Source: Patiria miniata (taxonomy: Eukaryota > Echinodermata > Asteroidea > Valvatida > Asterinidae). Taken from it: DNA of 64,000 bases. This document shows, piece after piece, positions 20,211 to 31,387 of the stretch. The first letter of the stretch is position 1. Each line of letters starts with the position of its first letter. The DNA lies in assembly GCF_015706575.1 (NCBI RefSeq), contig NW_024037076.1, positions 1,922,001 through 1,986,000 of the forward strand, written 5' to 3'. The translations under genes and the position numbers were made by a program. The notes below the pieces were generated by a model. The model had not been told where the DNA came from and did not search any database. It saw only the letters and a list, made by a program, of their open reading frames with translations.

Positions 20211-23080
20211 ATCCTTTTTTTCCATTTAATTTACTCATGGTAACACAATTGTTGGAACTCTCTGGTGAAGTTCAAAGTACTTTTGATTTCTAAACAGGTT
20301 AATTGTTTGTACCAGTACAAGTTCAGCTGAGGGATCGCGTCTCCCATATGAGTAATGTACATGCGTGGTGATTATCGAAACAATACGCAGAACATATCAG
20401 TGACTGATAGTTTCAACCGTTTTAAAGGAGCAAAAAGGTTGGCATACTACACAGTGTTTTGTTGGTGTTTGGGTCTTTTGAAAGGGTATATTACGTTTTA
20501 ACCTATGATGGCAACTTTTACTGCTGACAGTGAGACCAAATAATAATGAAACTAAAAACTGGTGTTGTTTTGAGTTGACATAAGCCTTCTTTCTGCAAAT
20601 GTCATAGGCCTATCAGAATTGTATACACATAACTGTTCTATAAATATCAAATAAAGGGCTGTGAAAACCAGAAATGAATGACCAAAATGGCGTGTTTTTT
20701 TTTTAATGCCATGCAAACTGTTGCCTTTGTCGTTTGATTTTGATGCAGCTGTGCAGATACAGTGACCCTCCAGCAAAACAAAGTCACGAAAAGGTACCAA
20801 GGAAAATGTCTGGAACATTGCCACTTTTTGCTCATAATTTGTTGCACTTGTCATTCCATTTGAGATGGATGACTTCTTATACAATTTAACTCAAGATGCA
20901 TAAAACGCATGCATTGACAGCACACAGAATTTTGCATTGCAGTCAATTACATCAGAACACACTATCCACCCTTTGAAGCCGGCAATACGAAGTAATCCAA
21001 TTAGAGCGTGTAACAGATGCGTAAATGCAGTTTAATGTCATTACGCTATTTGGATTGCAAGCGGTCCTGCATACTTGGAATTTAAAAGTAAGCTAAAGCC
21101 CAGCACGGTAATATAATCGAAGGAGATTAATTTGATAAAGAATGATAATAATGATAATCGAATTTAGCCTCTCTTGATCCTTGCATCGATAGACGTAAAA
21201 AAACACGTACGGACAGACAATTCTACCCTAAAAAAACCCGCCAATACATTATATTTGTGTGTATTTCTGAGGAAGTGGTTGAACAGTATTTCAAACCATA
21301 TGAGACACCTGACTTATGTAGTTTTAAGACTTTAATTCCTTTAGGTATACGCATCAAACTGCGCTTTCTTGAAATTAGTTACATTCGACTGAACAACAGT
21401 TGAACTAACAACAAGATGACTGCGGTTAATGAGAAGCAGTATTCAGTTTTGCCTGTTTTCCAGTGAAATCTGGCTAACGTGTTTTGAATAATATTATACA
21501 CTATATGATAAAAACAGGCCATTCAGAAAATTGTAAATTGACAGCTTGATATTGAAACATGTTGAAAACTTTTGCAATCGTGCCTTAAGCTGCTAGCAAC
21601 ATCTTATAATAATGCAGAATTATAAAACTTAGAGTATTACCTCAATTGTCTTTGAGTAATTGAGTAAGGCCTGCAGGTGTTGGCCATTGAATCAGGTGTA
21701 GCGTTTTCTAAAGAAATCAGAAGCGCAGTGACCTCTCAAGAAGTACGTAAGCATCAGACACTCGAGAAGGCTCCTTTGGATTTCACAGCTGCCTTTTCCG
21801 GACGCGGGAACTGTCGAGTTTTACAGAATCCGGGAAACTGAAGGTTTTAAAGAGACAAGGCACGCTTAGTAAAACAAGTAAAGTCCGAATAGTACACAAT
21901 TGTATTCGATGATTCCGAATTGCTTTCACTGGAAGTCTTTTCATGTGTCTTGTCATATTTAGCTCATTCAAAGACGTACTAGGTTTGTTTGTTTGTTTGT
22001 TTTAATTTCCATTCATATACAAAAAAAATACACAACATGATACAATAACAAAATTAATTATACAAATAGGCCTATTGTATCTAGAGCAAAATAATTATAT
22101 GAATGGGGGTGACATCCGAGAGAAGGACAAAGAGGAGCAGCCGAGACTGCTGTCAAATTACCAAAAGAAATGTAATTATACAATCTATTTCGGTTGCAAA
22201 ACTTAGAGTTAATTTCCGGGTTACTCCTAGATAGCACTGCCAGGCTCATAAGTGACAAAGAGCCAGTCAGTCAGTCAGTCAGTCAGTTGGTGAGAAAGGT
22301 ACAGGCAGTTCTCAACCCCAAGCTATGGTCGCATGTACCTCCCTGTATTTTCCCTATATCTCACCGCTTACCTACTTTAGCTCAAAGCCTTCTTATTAAG
22401 GGTCAGCCTGATGTCTTATGTGTGTTTTAACAACGATTGCAAAAACAAATCGGACGTGCGATCCTTGCTAAGTAGCGAATTTTGTGAATGCCAAGGTAGC
22501 ATAACTTGTTTACTTTACGATTGGCCGTGCAGTGGGATAAGTGGTCATCCAATGACCATGATGTGACTAACTTATACAAGGTAATGACCATACAGCTTTT
22601 TTTCGATTAAACTGAAACTTTGCACATACATTGCACACAAAGATGTTCTATATGCACACCAAAATTCGCTAAAAATCTGTTGTAGGATTGCTGAGATTTT
22701 GTCGTATTTAGCTCTTTCAAAGACGTACGGGATACTCCTACATGATAGCACTGGCAATGGTTGCATATACCTCCCTGTATTTTTTCCTAAGCAGGTAAAA
22801 TACCCTGCGGCTATAATGTGAAGGTATGAGAAACTCGTTGAGAAAAGACCGCTGACATCAATGCATCCAGGAAACCATAAGAGGTTTGTGAACTTGAGTA
22901 AGAAATGGACGAGAGGCTATAGCTATATAAAATACTCTTTGTCCTCGGGTAGAACCGGGTCCTTGCGAGCATCAAACCTTTCCCAGGCCACCAGCCAATC
23001 CATATCAAATGTCACATGCGTAAGGAGCCCTAGCCAGATAATACGGACTAATACCTGCAGAGATATATGATCCATTAGGT
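20210..23080. other. Non-coding, AT-rich stretch
   Basis: No gene supported. Contains short microsatellites: (GTTT)n at about 21984 and (CAGT)n at about 22263-22287. 'Aagacgtac' plus 'gctctttcaaagacgta'-type words occur near 21970 and again near 22715, suggesting a small local duplication. Confidence 0.4.
22263..22287. repeat. (CAGT)n microsatellite
   Basis: About six tandem copies of the four-base unit. Confidence 0.9.
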
Positions 23081-23300
23081 GGAACCTCTATGACGACATC
23101 GTGTGTTTGTATAACATCGGGATGCGGCGTTGCCGTGGAAACCCTGTATTGTATTCCCAATGCGGTGATATAGACGCATTTTTCATTGTGTCCCGTCTGC
23201 CTTTGTGCATTTGGCAAGAGCCCTTTTAATGCATTATGGCCACTCATCGTGTCCGAGCTGTTTCGCTTTGGATTGAAAAGTTATCCAAACAGACCGTTCT
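23080..23300. promoter_or_regulatory. Candidate cis-regulatory module with RFX X-box
   Basis: GTTGCCGTGGAAAC at 23129-23142 fits the palindromic RFX X-box consensus (GTTGCC..GGAAAC) with both half-sites intact. The surrounding ~200 bases are unique and GC-balanced. RFX factors drive ciliary genes in animals; activity here is inferred. Confidence 0.35.
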
Positions 23301-23839
23301 GAAAAGAATCAAAGATTTCCCAGGGTTTGGGTTTTGTTTCGTAACCTAGTTTCCTAGCAGCAGTAAGTACGCGTATATGCCATTTGTTTTGCCCGCCTAA
23401 AACAAAATATTTGTGCAAACATTTGCACGTATTTTTGACAAACGAGCCCTTTTACTCTGAACTATTTGGTGCTAAATGGTAACTTTGTATTGTCTAATCT
23501 ACGTATGAAGACGAAATACAAACATCTTAAAGAAAAAGGAGGGAATGGTCTCAGATGAGGGAAGGAGTTTTTTTTTGTGAGCCTAATTGTTATTCGTACT
23601 GCAGGTGCACATAGAAATTAATGAACGCAGTTAGTTTGTACCATTACGTCCAAATATTTGTAACTACATTTTATCTTTCCTTTTTTATCCTGAAATTGAA
23701 ATGTTCAAGTCTTAATGTCACATATCTAAACTGGCTTACATAATAGACAAATGTCAGCATTGCAGTCATTGAAACAAGCTTAAGTAACTAAAAGAAATTG
23801 TAGCCAAATTATTGTATTCAGTGGTTAAAATCGTCACCG

Positions 23840-24320
23840 TTTTCACGAAGGGGCGAATTTCATGAAAATCGTCTGTTTTTCGAAATTTGTTTTTTTTTGG
23901 TGAAAATGAATAAATATATCAATATCTACAACCTGGTGAGGCTATACTTTTAAAAAATAATTAAAATCTTAATTAATCTAATTAACGAATGGGCGAATTG
24001 CCAAAAGTGCCGTTTTGCGTTTTCACGGGGCGAATTTCCGCACTCTAGGCCTATGGTATTAATACATTTTCATTAAATAAATACATTGTAATACATTGTA
24101 ATACAATTGCGTGTATATCACGAAAGGGCGAATTCCATGCGCGTGCAATAAAGAGTTTTCACGGAGGGGCGAATTTCAAGGCGCATGCGCGCAGTGGGGC
24201 AGAATCTGCGCGTACTGTACACAAAATGCATTGACTCAGACCGCAGGAGGGCGAAATCTGCGCAAAGTCACTTAAGCATTTTCACGAAGGGGCGAATTTG
24301 CTAATTGGTCTTTTTTTCGT
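23840..24320 (+). repeat. Dispersed direct repeats of TTTTCACGAAGGGGCGAATTT
   Basis: Five copies of a ~20-base word ending in GGGCGAATT occur at 23840-23860, 24020-24037, 24119-24136, 24155-24176 and 24279-24299, all in the same orientation with different spacers. The first and last copies are identical over 21 bases. Related GGGCGAAATCTGCGCA and GGGGCAGAATCTGCGCG words lie between. This could be a rearranged transposon or a binding-site array. Confidence 0.65.
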
Positions 24321-26360
24321 TTTCACGAACAGCCACTTCTCTTAATTGATTAATTCTGCAAAATTAATCACTTATTTTTCTTAAAGTTTGCTACATTTAG
24401 GAAGATTAGAAGCTCTTCTTTCCTCAGGTACCTAAATCTTGCATATTTTATGCATCTTTAAGTTTCAAATTGTCAAATGAAAAAAGGACCAACTTTAAAC
24501 GTGATTATCTCGAATGTTTGTTCGGACAGTGAAATACTAAATTCGCCTCTGTGTGAAAACAGTGACGAAATGGGTCAACAGATATTTAGAATTTTGGATA
24601 TCTCACAGTTTCCAGTGTTATCAAAACATTTTATTGAAACATACCAAAAAAGTGACCCAAATTTTCTATCTGAGGAGCCATGGCATACGGGAAACCATGT
24701 TCGTATGCAGGTTATGCAAACAGGTGCATCGGAACGCAATCTGGGTCACCTAGCTACTCGGAAGTTATAGCCCGCTGCGAAAGGTTAATATTTAATCAGT
24801 GATTTGTCTTTCCTGTCAGAACCCTGAACAGAATTTAAAATTAAACCAACCCAAAGGTACCACTTTTAGGCAATCCAAAACTTAAGGTGCTAACACAAGC
24901 CTTCTAAGAATTCATGCTAGGTTCCATTTAATCTCAATGATAGCAGGAGATCAGAAGAACAATTTTAATTGTGGGAAACGATTTTTCAAAAAGTCCTCTT
25001 CCGACTTTCGTTGCAACTGATTTCCTCGCCTAAATCAGGAATTAAATATGTGCTCTGCCAGTTTTAAACAAGTACGTTTAAAACCGGACTAGGGGCGCCT
25101 ATATGACCCGAGCCTAAGGAGATGTGGCGCAGAATGCAGCGTTGCCGGTGTAGTGCGAAATTATTGGCAGTATTGCGCATACCTAGGTGAATATAATACG
25201 GAGGGTAGCTGGTCACGTGTGAGGGTTCAACCTATAAAGAATAAAAGAGTCCAAATTTCATGTGACACCAGGAAAAGAAGTTAAAGCCAGTCGGCGTTTT
25301 ATCAACTGTTTAAAACCACCACGTGACGAGCCCTCGACAAATAGGAATGGGTAAACTGTCTTAGATATATGCTTTTAAATAAGAGAAAAATTAAGAATTT
25401 TATACAAATTGAACATTAAATATAGCTTGTACGAAAAGGAAAAAAAACTTTGGAAAATGTATTTCTAAATCTAAGTATTCAGTAGACAAATGAAGAACTT
25501 AGAACGTACACGTCGGTGGAATACAATTTGGAATGAGGGTCTTAGGCCGTAAACAGGCAGAAATATTCTTTTCATACATACTGTCGATTTACCGAAGTTC
25601 TTTGACATCTTCCGCTGAAAGCGCTCGACATGTTCCGTATATCCCTAGGGGAAAAATTGTTTACCACTCAAATACACAAGGGAGATAAGGTAGATGGGAA
25701 TGAAAATGAAATTGCAAACTGGCTTTTAATATGCTAAACGTAGCTCAAAGGCAGTTCGTTTGAAAGTAAACACGGCCTTTCCCTTTTTACACTCAGTAAA
25801 ATAATAATACATTTAGAACAAAAAACTTGCATTAATTTTTTTTTTTTGTAAAAACAATTTTTTTTTAGTATTCCAATATGAGTAATAAGACAATGCAGCA
25901 TTTTGTTTAAATGCAACAAAAAGGTCTTTACAATGTGATCGTTATATCAATATAGCAATGGAGTAAGTCGTGGTTTGGGAAGCAATTTGTTTCATTATTG
26001 TGTTACCTTTTCACAGTCCATTCCCTTTTTGTCCAAACACTGTCAGATGCATTGCTAATTACCCTCGGGAATGCGCAGTACTCCCCACCGCGAGGCCAAA
26101 AGCAACACTAAGCTTGTCATTACCTCCCCACCCCCTCCGGAAAAAAACAGACATAGACTCACGTAGGTAGAAATATGCTGTAGCATATCAAGCTTATTGG
26201 AAAGGATAGAGGACGAAAAGAGACCTTGAATTGAATTACATTTTGGTTCACTTATTTGGTCAGGATGGCTCGCACGCCCCGCTTGTCAGGATTAAACCCA
26301 AAGGTAGTATTGAAACCGATTCAAATCAGGAAACTATTACCTCCTACCAAAAGATGCGAC
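24320..26360. other. Non-coding stretch
   Basis: Two overlapping short frames at 24477-24770 have no recognisable product and no splice context. Otherwise AT-rich with poly-A/T runs near 25820-25870. Nothing else supported. Confidence 0.4.
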
Positions 26361-26365
26361 GATTA

Positions 26366-26712
26366 CGCGTTTAAACGTTTAGACGAAAATGTTTAAACCC
26401 GTTTAAAAGTTGTAAAAACGTTTAAACAAACCTGATTATAAAATGGTACCTACGTTCACGCAATCTTCATATGAGTTAAGCATACATAGCACAAATAATT
26501 AACGATGTTTTCAAACCTTTTTAATTTACAAAACTTTAGAAGCACTGCAGTACTTGATTACATTCGGTGCACGTTGTTGACTTTTACTTTTTTAATGACT
26601 GCCTGCTATTGATTATGTCAATCATTGTTGATTTATCATGTCAATCACGCCGGTATGCAGACATATTATGGATAGGCGTCAGCGTTTGTGAAATCGGTAA
26701 ACGTTTAAACGT
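26366..26712. repeat. GTTTAAAC palindrome cluster, possible small DNA element
   Basis: GTTTAAAC occurs at 26369, 26391, 26420 and 26703, with ACGTTTAAACGTTT near both ends of a ~345-base segment. The end words could be terminal inverted repeats of a MITE. No target-site duplication seen. Confidence 0.4.
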
Positions 26713-27727
26713 TTCTTGAAATATTTTCAAAACGCTTACAAAATTCAACGCATCCTAATCCCACAGCTCTATTTCAAACCTCTGTCTCAATAGTAGACAC
26801 TGAAAGCCTAATGAATTTTTGGAACTCCGATTTTGTCATTCGTACCAATGTTTTCGAAGTACCTTTTTGATACAAATATGTGGAAACAAACGGTGTTTCA
26901 GTACATTTCTAAACTACTGACACATTTTTACCCAAATACGACATTCGATCCAATCACAAAAATAGTGTTTTGGGTGAAAAAAAAAGTTCGGCATTTTGGA
27001 AATTTGCGTACCGGGTAAGTCTTATTCAGACAGAAAAAAAACCCAAAACAGAAATAAAATCGGGCTTCAAAATATTGTTTTGAGCTGAAAGAAAAACAAC
27101 ACTCGGCATTTTTGAAATTTACTTGCTTCAACAAAATCTGACAAGTTTGTTCGCCTGAACTACTACCAATTAGACGGTTATGGATGGGCCCATTAGGGAA
27201 ATCCTAAGTCACATCAATGTCACGAAACAAATTTCAACCCAGACTATCTCGTTGTAATATTAGTAACTAAAAAATCCATGCGGCAGCAGATGCAGATCCG
27301 GAAATTAATATTCCAGATGCGACCACATAATGACGTCACGACCGGCTGCCCCATCTGTCTGGCTTATGTAACTCGTGATTGCGGGTGTACTTATCTCCAA
27401 ATCGAGCTTTATATAAAAGTCGACTTGCGGCGTGCTCCAGACCTGATTAAACGATCCATCACTAAAAGACGCAGTGTAAAGTGATCCTTTGATGAACTTC
27501 TCCCTCGAACATTTATATCAATGCTTGTATTTGGAGAATCAGACGGCTGTTGCCTGCCCCTCACTTATTAAACAGTTTCATTCCAAAGATTTCAGTTGGT
27601 TGAAGGAGCGTACTCGATCGGAAATATCTCGGAAGCTGCGGGCCAGCGAATTCATGTTCATGCGCATGATTCGCATGATTGTGCCATTTAATTTATGGAA
27701 GGAGTAGTGTTTGTAGTGCAAAATAAA
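26713..27727. other. Non-coding stretch
   Basis: No gene supported. 26940-27120 contains two related pieces ending in CGGCATTTT-GGAAATTT and CGGCATTTTTGAAATTT about 110 bases apart, a small diverged local duplication. Confidence 0.35.
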
Positions 27728-27734
27728 TCAGGTT

Positions 27735-27990
27735 TTGACCCCAGTGACCCCAGATGACCTTTGACCCCAGTTTGGTCATGCGACATGTTGGGGCTGGGCT
27801 ACTGATACTTTTGACAAAGTTTGGTTGAAATCGGTCAAAATATGCAGGAGCAAGAGACAATGTCAACGTTTGTTACTAACTAACGGGCTGACGGAGAGAT
27901 ATGATGATTTGTTGAGCTGCTATCCCGCAGCTACAAAATGTCCGGAGTGGGAATCGAACCCGAAAATTCCGAAAGAGTTGATCGGCAAAT
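27735..27990. mobile_element. Interspersed repeat fragment (LINE/SINE tail type) with DR1 word
   Basis: The words GACCTTTGACCCCAG and AAAGTTTGGTTGAAATCGGTCA are typical of 3' ends of interspersed retroelements in many invertebrates (recognised from memory; family uncertain). TGACCTTTGACCCC at 27755-27768 is a near-perfect DR1 nuclear-receptor site. Just beyond, at about 27945-27970, a tRNA-type B-box on the minus strand (GGGTTCGATTCCCACTCC) suggests a SINE head. Confidence 0.45.
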
Positions 27991-29400
27991 TTTTTTCGTC
28001 TACATGAAAGATTAAGAACTGTAAAGTATATAATTTAGTATTCAAAGATTTCCTTGACAGTGATATAAGTTGAACGAAATCGACCTTTTTAAACGTTTAT
28101 ATTTCATTAGTATATCGAAGAAAGAACCAAACAAATGGTGCTAGTAAAAGGAAAGCGCCACTATTGCAAAAATAAACACTCGGGTAACATTTCTTAAAAT
28201 ATCTTAATATTTGTTTAATGTTATTTTCGAGATTTAGCAATATAACTTACATCCGTATCTTATATTCCAGAATGTTTATAGCCAAAATGTCGTCGTGATA
28301 GCGCCCTCATGTGTTCAAGATTAAAAACTATTGTAATCAGTTGACAGACGGTGAATCAAAGCGGACACACTCATTAAAAAGTTGCATTTCCCCTTGTGAC
28401 TCTATTCCGAAGTATTCAACACTCGTACCTTTAAAACACCAATCAAACATTTCTATAAAAAAAGAAATGTTCCTCACGAACATGCACCGGGCTAGACTGT
28501 TCTCCCGTGTCGCGCTCAAAGGGTACGGTAATCGGCCAAGCACACGCAGAGGAAATCTAAGCGAGACGATAATGATCTCGCAATTGAGGCGAGCTATCTG
28601 TTCACTTGTGAAGAAGGTGAACAAATAAAGAAACTAGAGAGAGAAAAAACGCGCTCAATGTTTAAGATTGAAATCTGTGGCAGCCAAGCTACGCAATGAG
28701 CGCGTGCCCTGAATGCTGAACGCCTGTTTGGGTAGTTTGTTAAAGGTCATTCCAGGCATTCTGATTAGGTCGTCGCAGCCGACAATTTGCTGGTTAAAGT
28801 TGGTGTCAAGTGCAGGGGATTCTTCATCTCTTGCTCTCGTTTGCAACTACGAAACAATTAAGCTAGAATTTTGTGAATTTATGCCTTGTGGCATACTGTC
28901 ATTTTGAATAAAATGACAGAAGATGGTCACTGTGACACGTCTTTGGGAATTCGTGAGGTTCTTTGTTGAGATTGGTTACCAGACCCATTATGTACCTTCT
29001 GATAAGGTAGGGCTCAGGAACCAGCCTGTCGGTTGTTTGAATACCACCCCATGTCATTGATATTTATTAGCCAGCCGATAATCTTAGATAAAACGCATAG
29101 AGTTTCACTGTTTTTTTCTCAAATAGTGCACTGGTCATGAGCTAAGATCTACAGGAGAGTTTCTCAAGTCTTTTTTTTTCTGGCTTTTTCCACTAAAGGC
29201 GGTTACAAATCTTGTTTGTATTTAATCTTTTTTTTTGCTTTTGATAAAGTTTAAACCAAAAGGGGAAAACACCTGACTCTTTCTCAAGAAGGATTTGGTT
29301 TCGTAGCGCTTGCTTCCGGACTTTTTTTTTTTTTTTTACATAAGCTACTTCTCTTGAACTCTAATTTGAGAGGTATGTTTTTATTTGACCGGTCAGTGGC
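27991..29400. other. Non-coding stretch
   Basis: Overlapping opposite-strand frames at 28311-28628 have no recognisable product. A minus-strand CTCF-like word lies at about 28298. A possible fold-back family member (GGTTACCAGACCC ... CAGGAACCAGCC) spans about 28973-29031. Confidence 0.35.
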
Positions 29401-29459
29401 TCAGTTTTCATTCTTTATAACTCTCACTTCTGTCGATTTTGCGTCGAAGTGCAGGAATC

Positions 29460-29473
29460 GTTGCCTTGGAAAC
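29460..29473 (+). promoter_or_regulatory. RFX X-box-like site
   Basis: GTTGCCTTGGAAAC matches both X-box half-sites at the canonical spacing. It lies in a unique ~150-base patch. Confidence 0.35.
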
Positions 29474-29616
29474 CGGCTAACGTCAAAGTCTCGGGTCTCC
29501 AGCTCGACATTATAATTGCATGATATGCTTGGGACCTTCCTTCTTCACCCTAAATCTTTTTATTGACAGTCTTCTGCACCCTTCTTTGATGCCTTACAGC
29601 AGCGCTTCTATCTTAG

Positions 29617-29700
29617 CAGTGGCGGATCAAGGATTTTTCAGTTAGGGTCGGCCGAGGTGTTGATGTCTTGACCAAGTTTGAAGTCCAAATACCTTCATGA
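29617..29700 (+). mobile_element. hAT-like transposon end
   Basis: CAGTGGCGGATCAAGG at 29617 resembles the terminal sequence of many non-autonomous hAT elements (CAGTGGCGGATCCAGG type). The opposite end and the 8-base target duplication were not found, so the extent is a guess. Confidence 0.35.
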
Positions 29701-30887
29701 GTTAACCAACATTTTGCAATTTGGTGTGTAATATTTCAGAAAAAGGTGAATGGATATTCGTGCGACATGAAAATGATTTAATAATCAATCGGAAGTTCAG
29801 TGGTTAACCCCCGTCCGTGTAAACCTGCCAGCACTTGGCTTGTGTGGCTTACTATTAGAAATTCTCAATTTAATTAAGAGAAATAGTATCTTGATAAACA
29901 CAAATAATCAGTTTAAGAGGAAGATGTGTAATAAAGAATCAAGCATTCTTTGAAGGTTTCAAAAGAACGACCTAGCTACAATTACCGTAAGTCAACAATT
30001 TATAAACTAATCTGAACTGAATTCATGCAAAAACACATTCAAGAATTCTCACGGGAAAGATAATATGGTACAATGTACATCGAAAACAAATTGAGCTGCG
30101 TAAGCGTGCGAATATTAACCACAAAAGGTCACGTGTTTTAAATATTTTAAAAGCTTTTGAAAACTCCGACTGTGACTACAAAACAACCGTTTACGTCATT
30201 TGGTATTTTCCTATCCGAAAAAAACCACAACATTTGACTGCAAAGGGGGAAAAATACTCCCACTGACACCATCAGTGGAACTTTAAATAGAGGGCTTGAA
30301 TAAGCTCTTCAGCTGATTTCAAAATTGTCCCGACGTTTCGAAAATATGTGGGTTTTTGTTTGTCTTTCCGGAAAAAATCTGTCAGTTTCTTCCCTTGGTG
30401 TGTGGGTTGTTTTTTCTCTTCTGACTGTGGTTATAGTGTTGCAAGAGGTACATGTATTGTAATATTCAAAAGTTGTCTTGTTTGTTTGTTCTTCGAAAGG
30501 TCAACCCTAGCTTGGCCCTTTGAAGGACTGTTTGCGGGGAGGCTCTGAAGCAAACATAACAATCTGAGGTTGTGCTCGACATGCTAAAGAACTTGTACAA
30601 AGTATCAGTGTTTTACCCTTTTTTGAGCTAAGATTTTGGAGATTTTGAGCGAAGATCTTTCTGATACGTCAACTTCTTCATTTTCAACAGACAGCGTTAA
30701 ACACGATTGTAGCCACTATCTTTTCGGATTTGAAGGTTTGCAGTAAGTGGTGGGTGACACTGCGTGACACAACTCTCTTTTTGTGAAAAATGTATAAATA
30801 CTTTACGCAGGCTTTCTTCTCAGAACTACAAATAACTCACAAAAGTTGTTGTCACATGAGGTGACGGGTCATTCTCGGAACTCCCCA
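29700..30887. other. Non-coding stretch
   Basis: AT-rich, no coding frame with support and no clear repeats. Confidence 0.4.
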
Positions 30888-31387
30888 CACTCTCAAAACA
30901 ACGGTTAAGATTTGGTTGGTGAAAAAAGTTGGTTAAAATTTTAACCAACATTGTGTAAAATTTAACCAATGTTGGGTACAATTTACCCAACGTATGGGTA
31001 AAATTGGTTCCTTTTTAACTAACTTTTTAACCAACTGATGAGCTTTCGAGAACTGTTAAGCTGTTCACCTGGTAACCAACGGTTGGTCAAAAATAGTTAA
31101 ACTTACCCAACGTTGGTTAAATTTGGTTAAATTTAATCAACGTTGGTTAAATTTGGTTAAATTTAATCAATGTTGGGTAAACTGACTAATTTTAACCAAC
31201 CGTTGGTAATTACCAGCTAAACAGCCCAACAGTTGGTTAAAAAGTTAGTAGAAAAAATGAACCATTGTTCCTCAACGTTGGGTAAAATTTGTCCAACATT
31301 GTTCAAACTGGAAAATTTACACTATGTTTGTTAAAGTTTTAACTAACTTTTTAAACCAACCGAATTTTAACCAGTGTTTTGAGAGTG
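30888..31387. mobile_element. 500-bp MITE with perfect 13-bp terminal inverted repeats
   Basis: The ends are CACTCTCAAAACA (30888-30900) and its exact reverse complement TGTTTTGAGAGTG (31375-31387). The interior is built of many variants of TTGGTTAAATTTAACCAACGTTGGGTAAA in both orientations, so it can fold back in many registers, and it includes a near-perfect tandem of a ~35-base piece at about 31100-31170. Non-coding; superfamily uncertain, and no clear target duplication. Confidence 0.85.
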
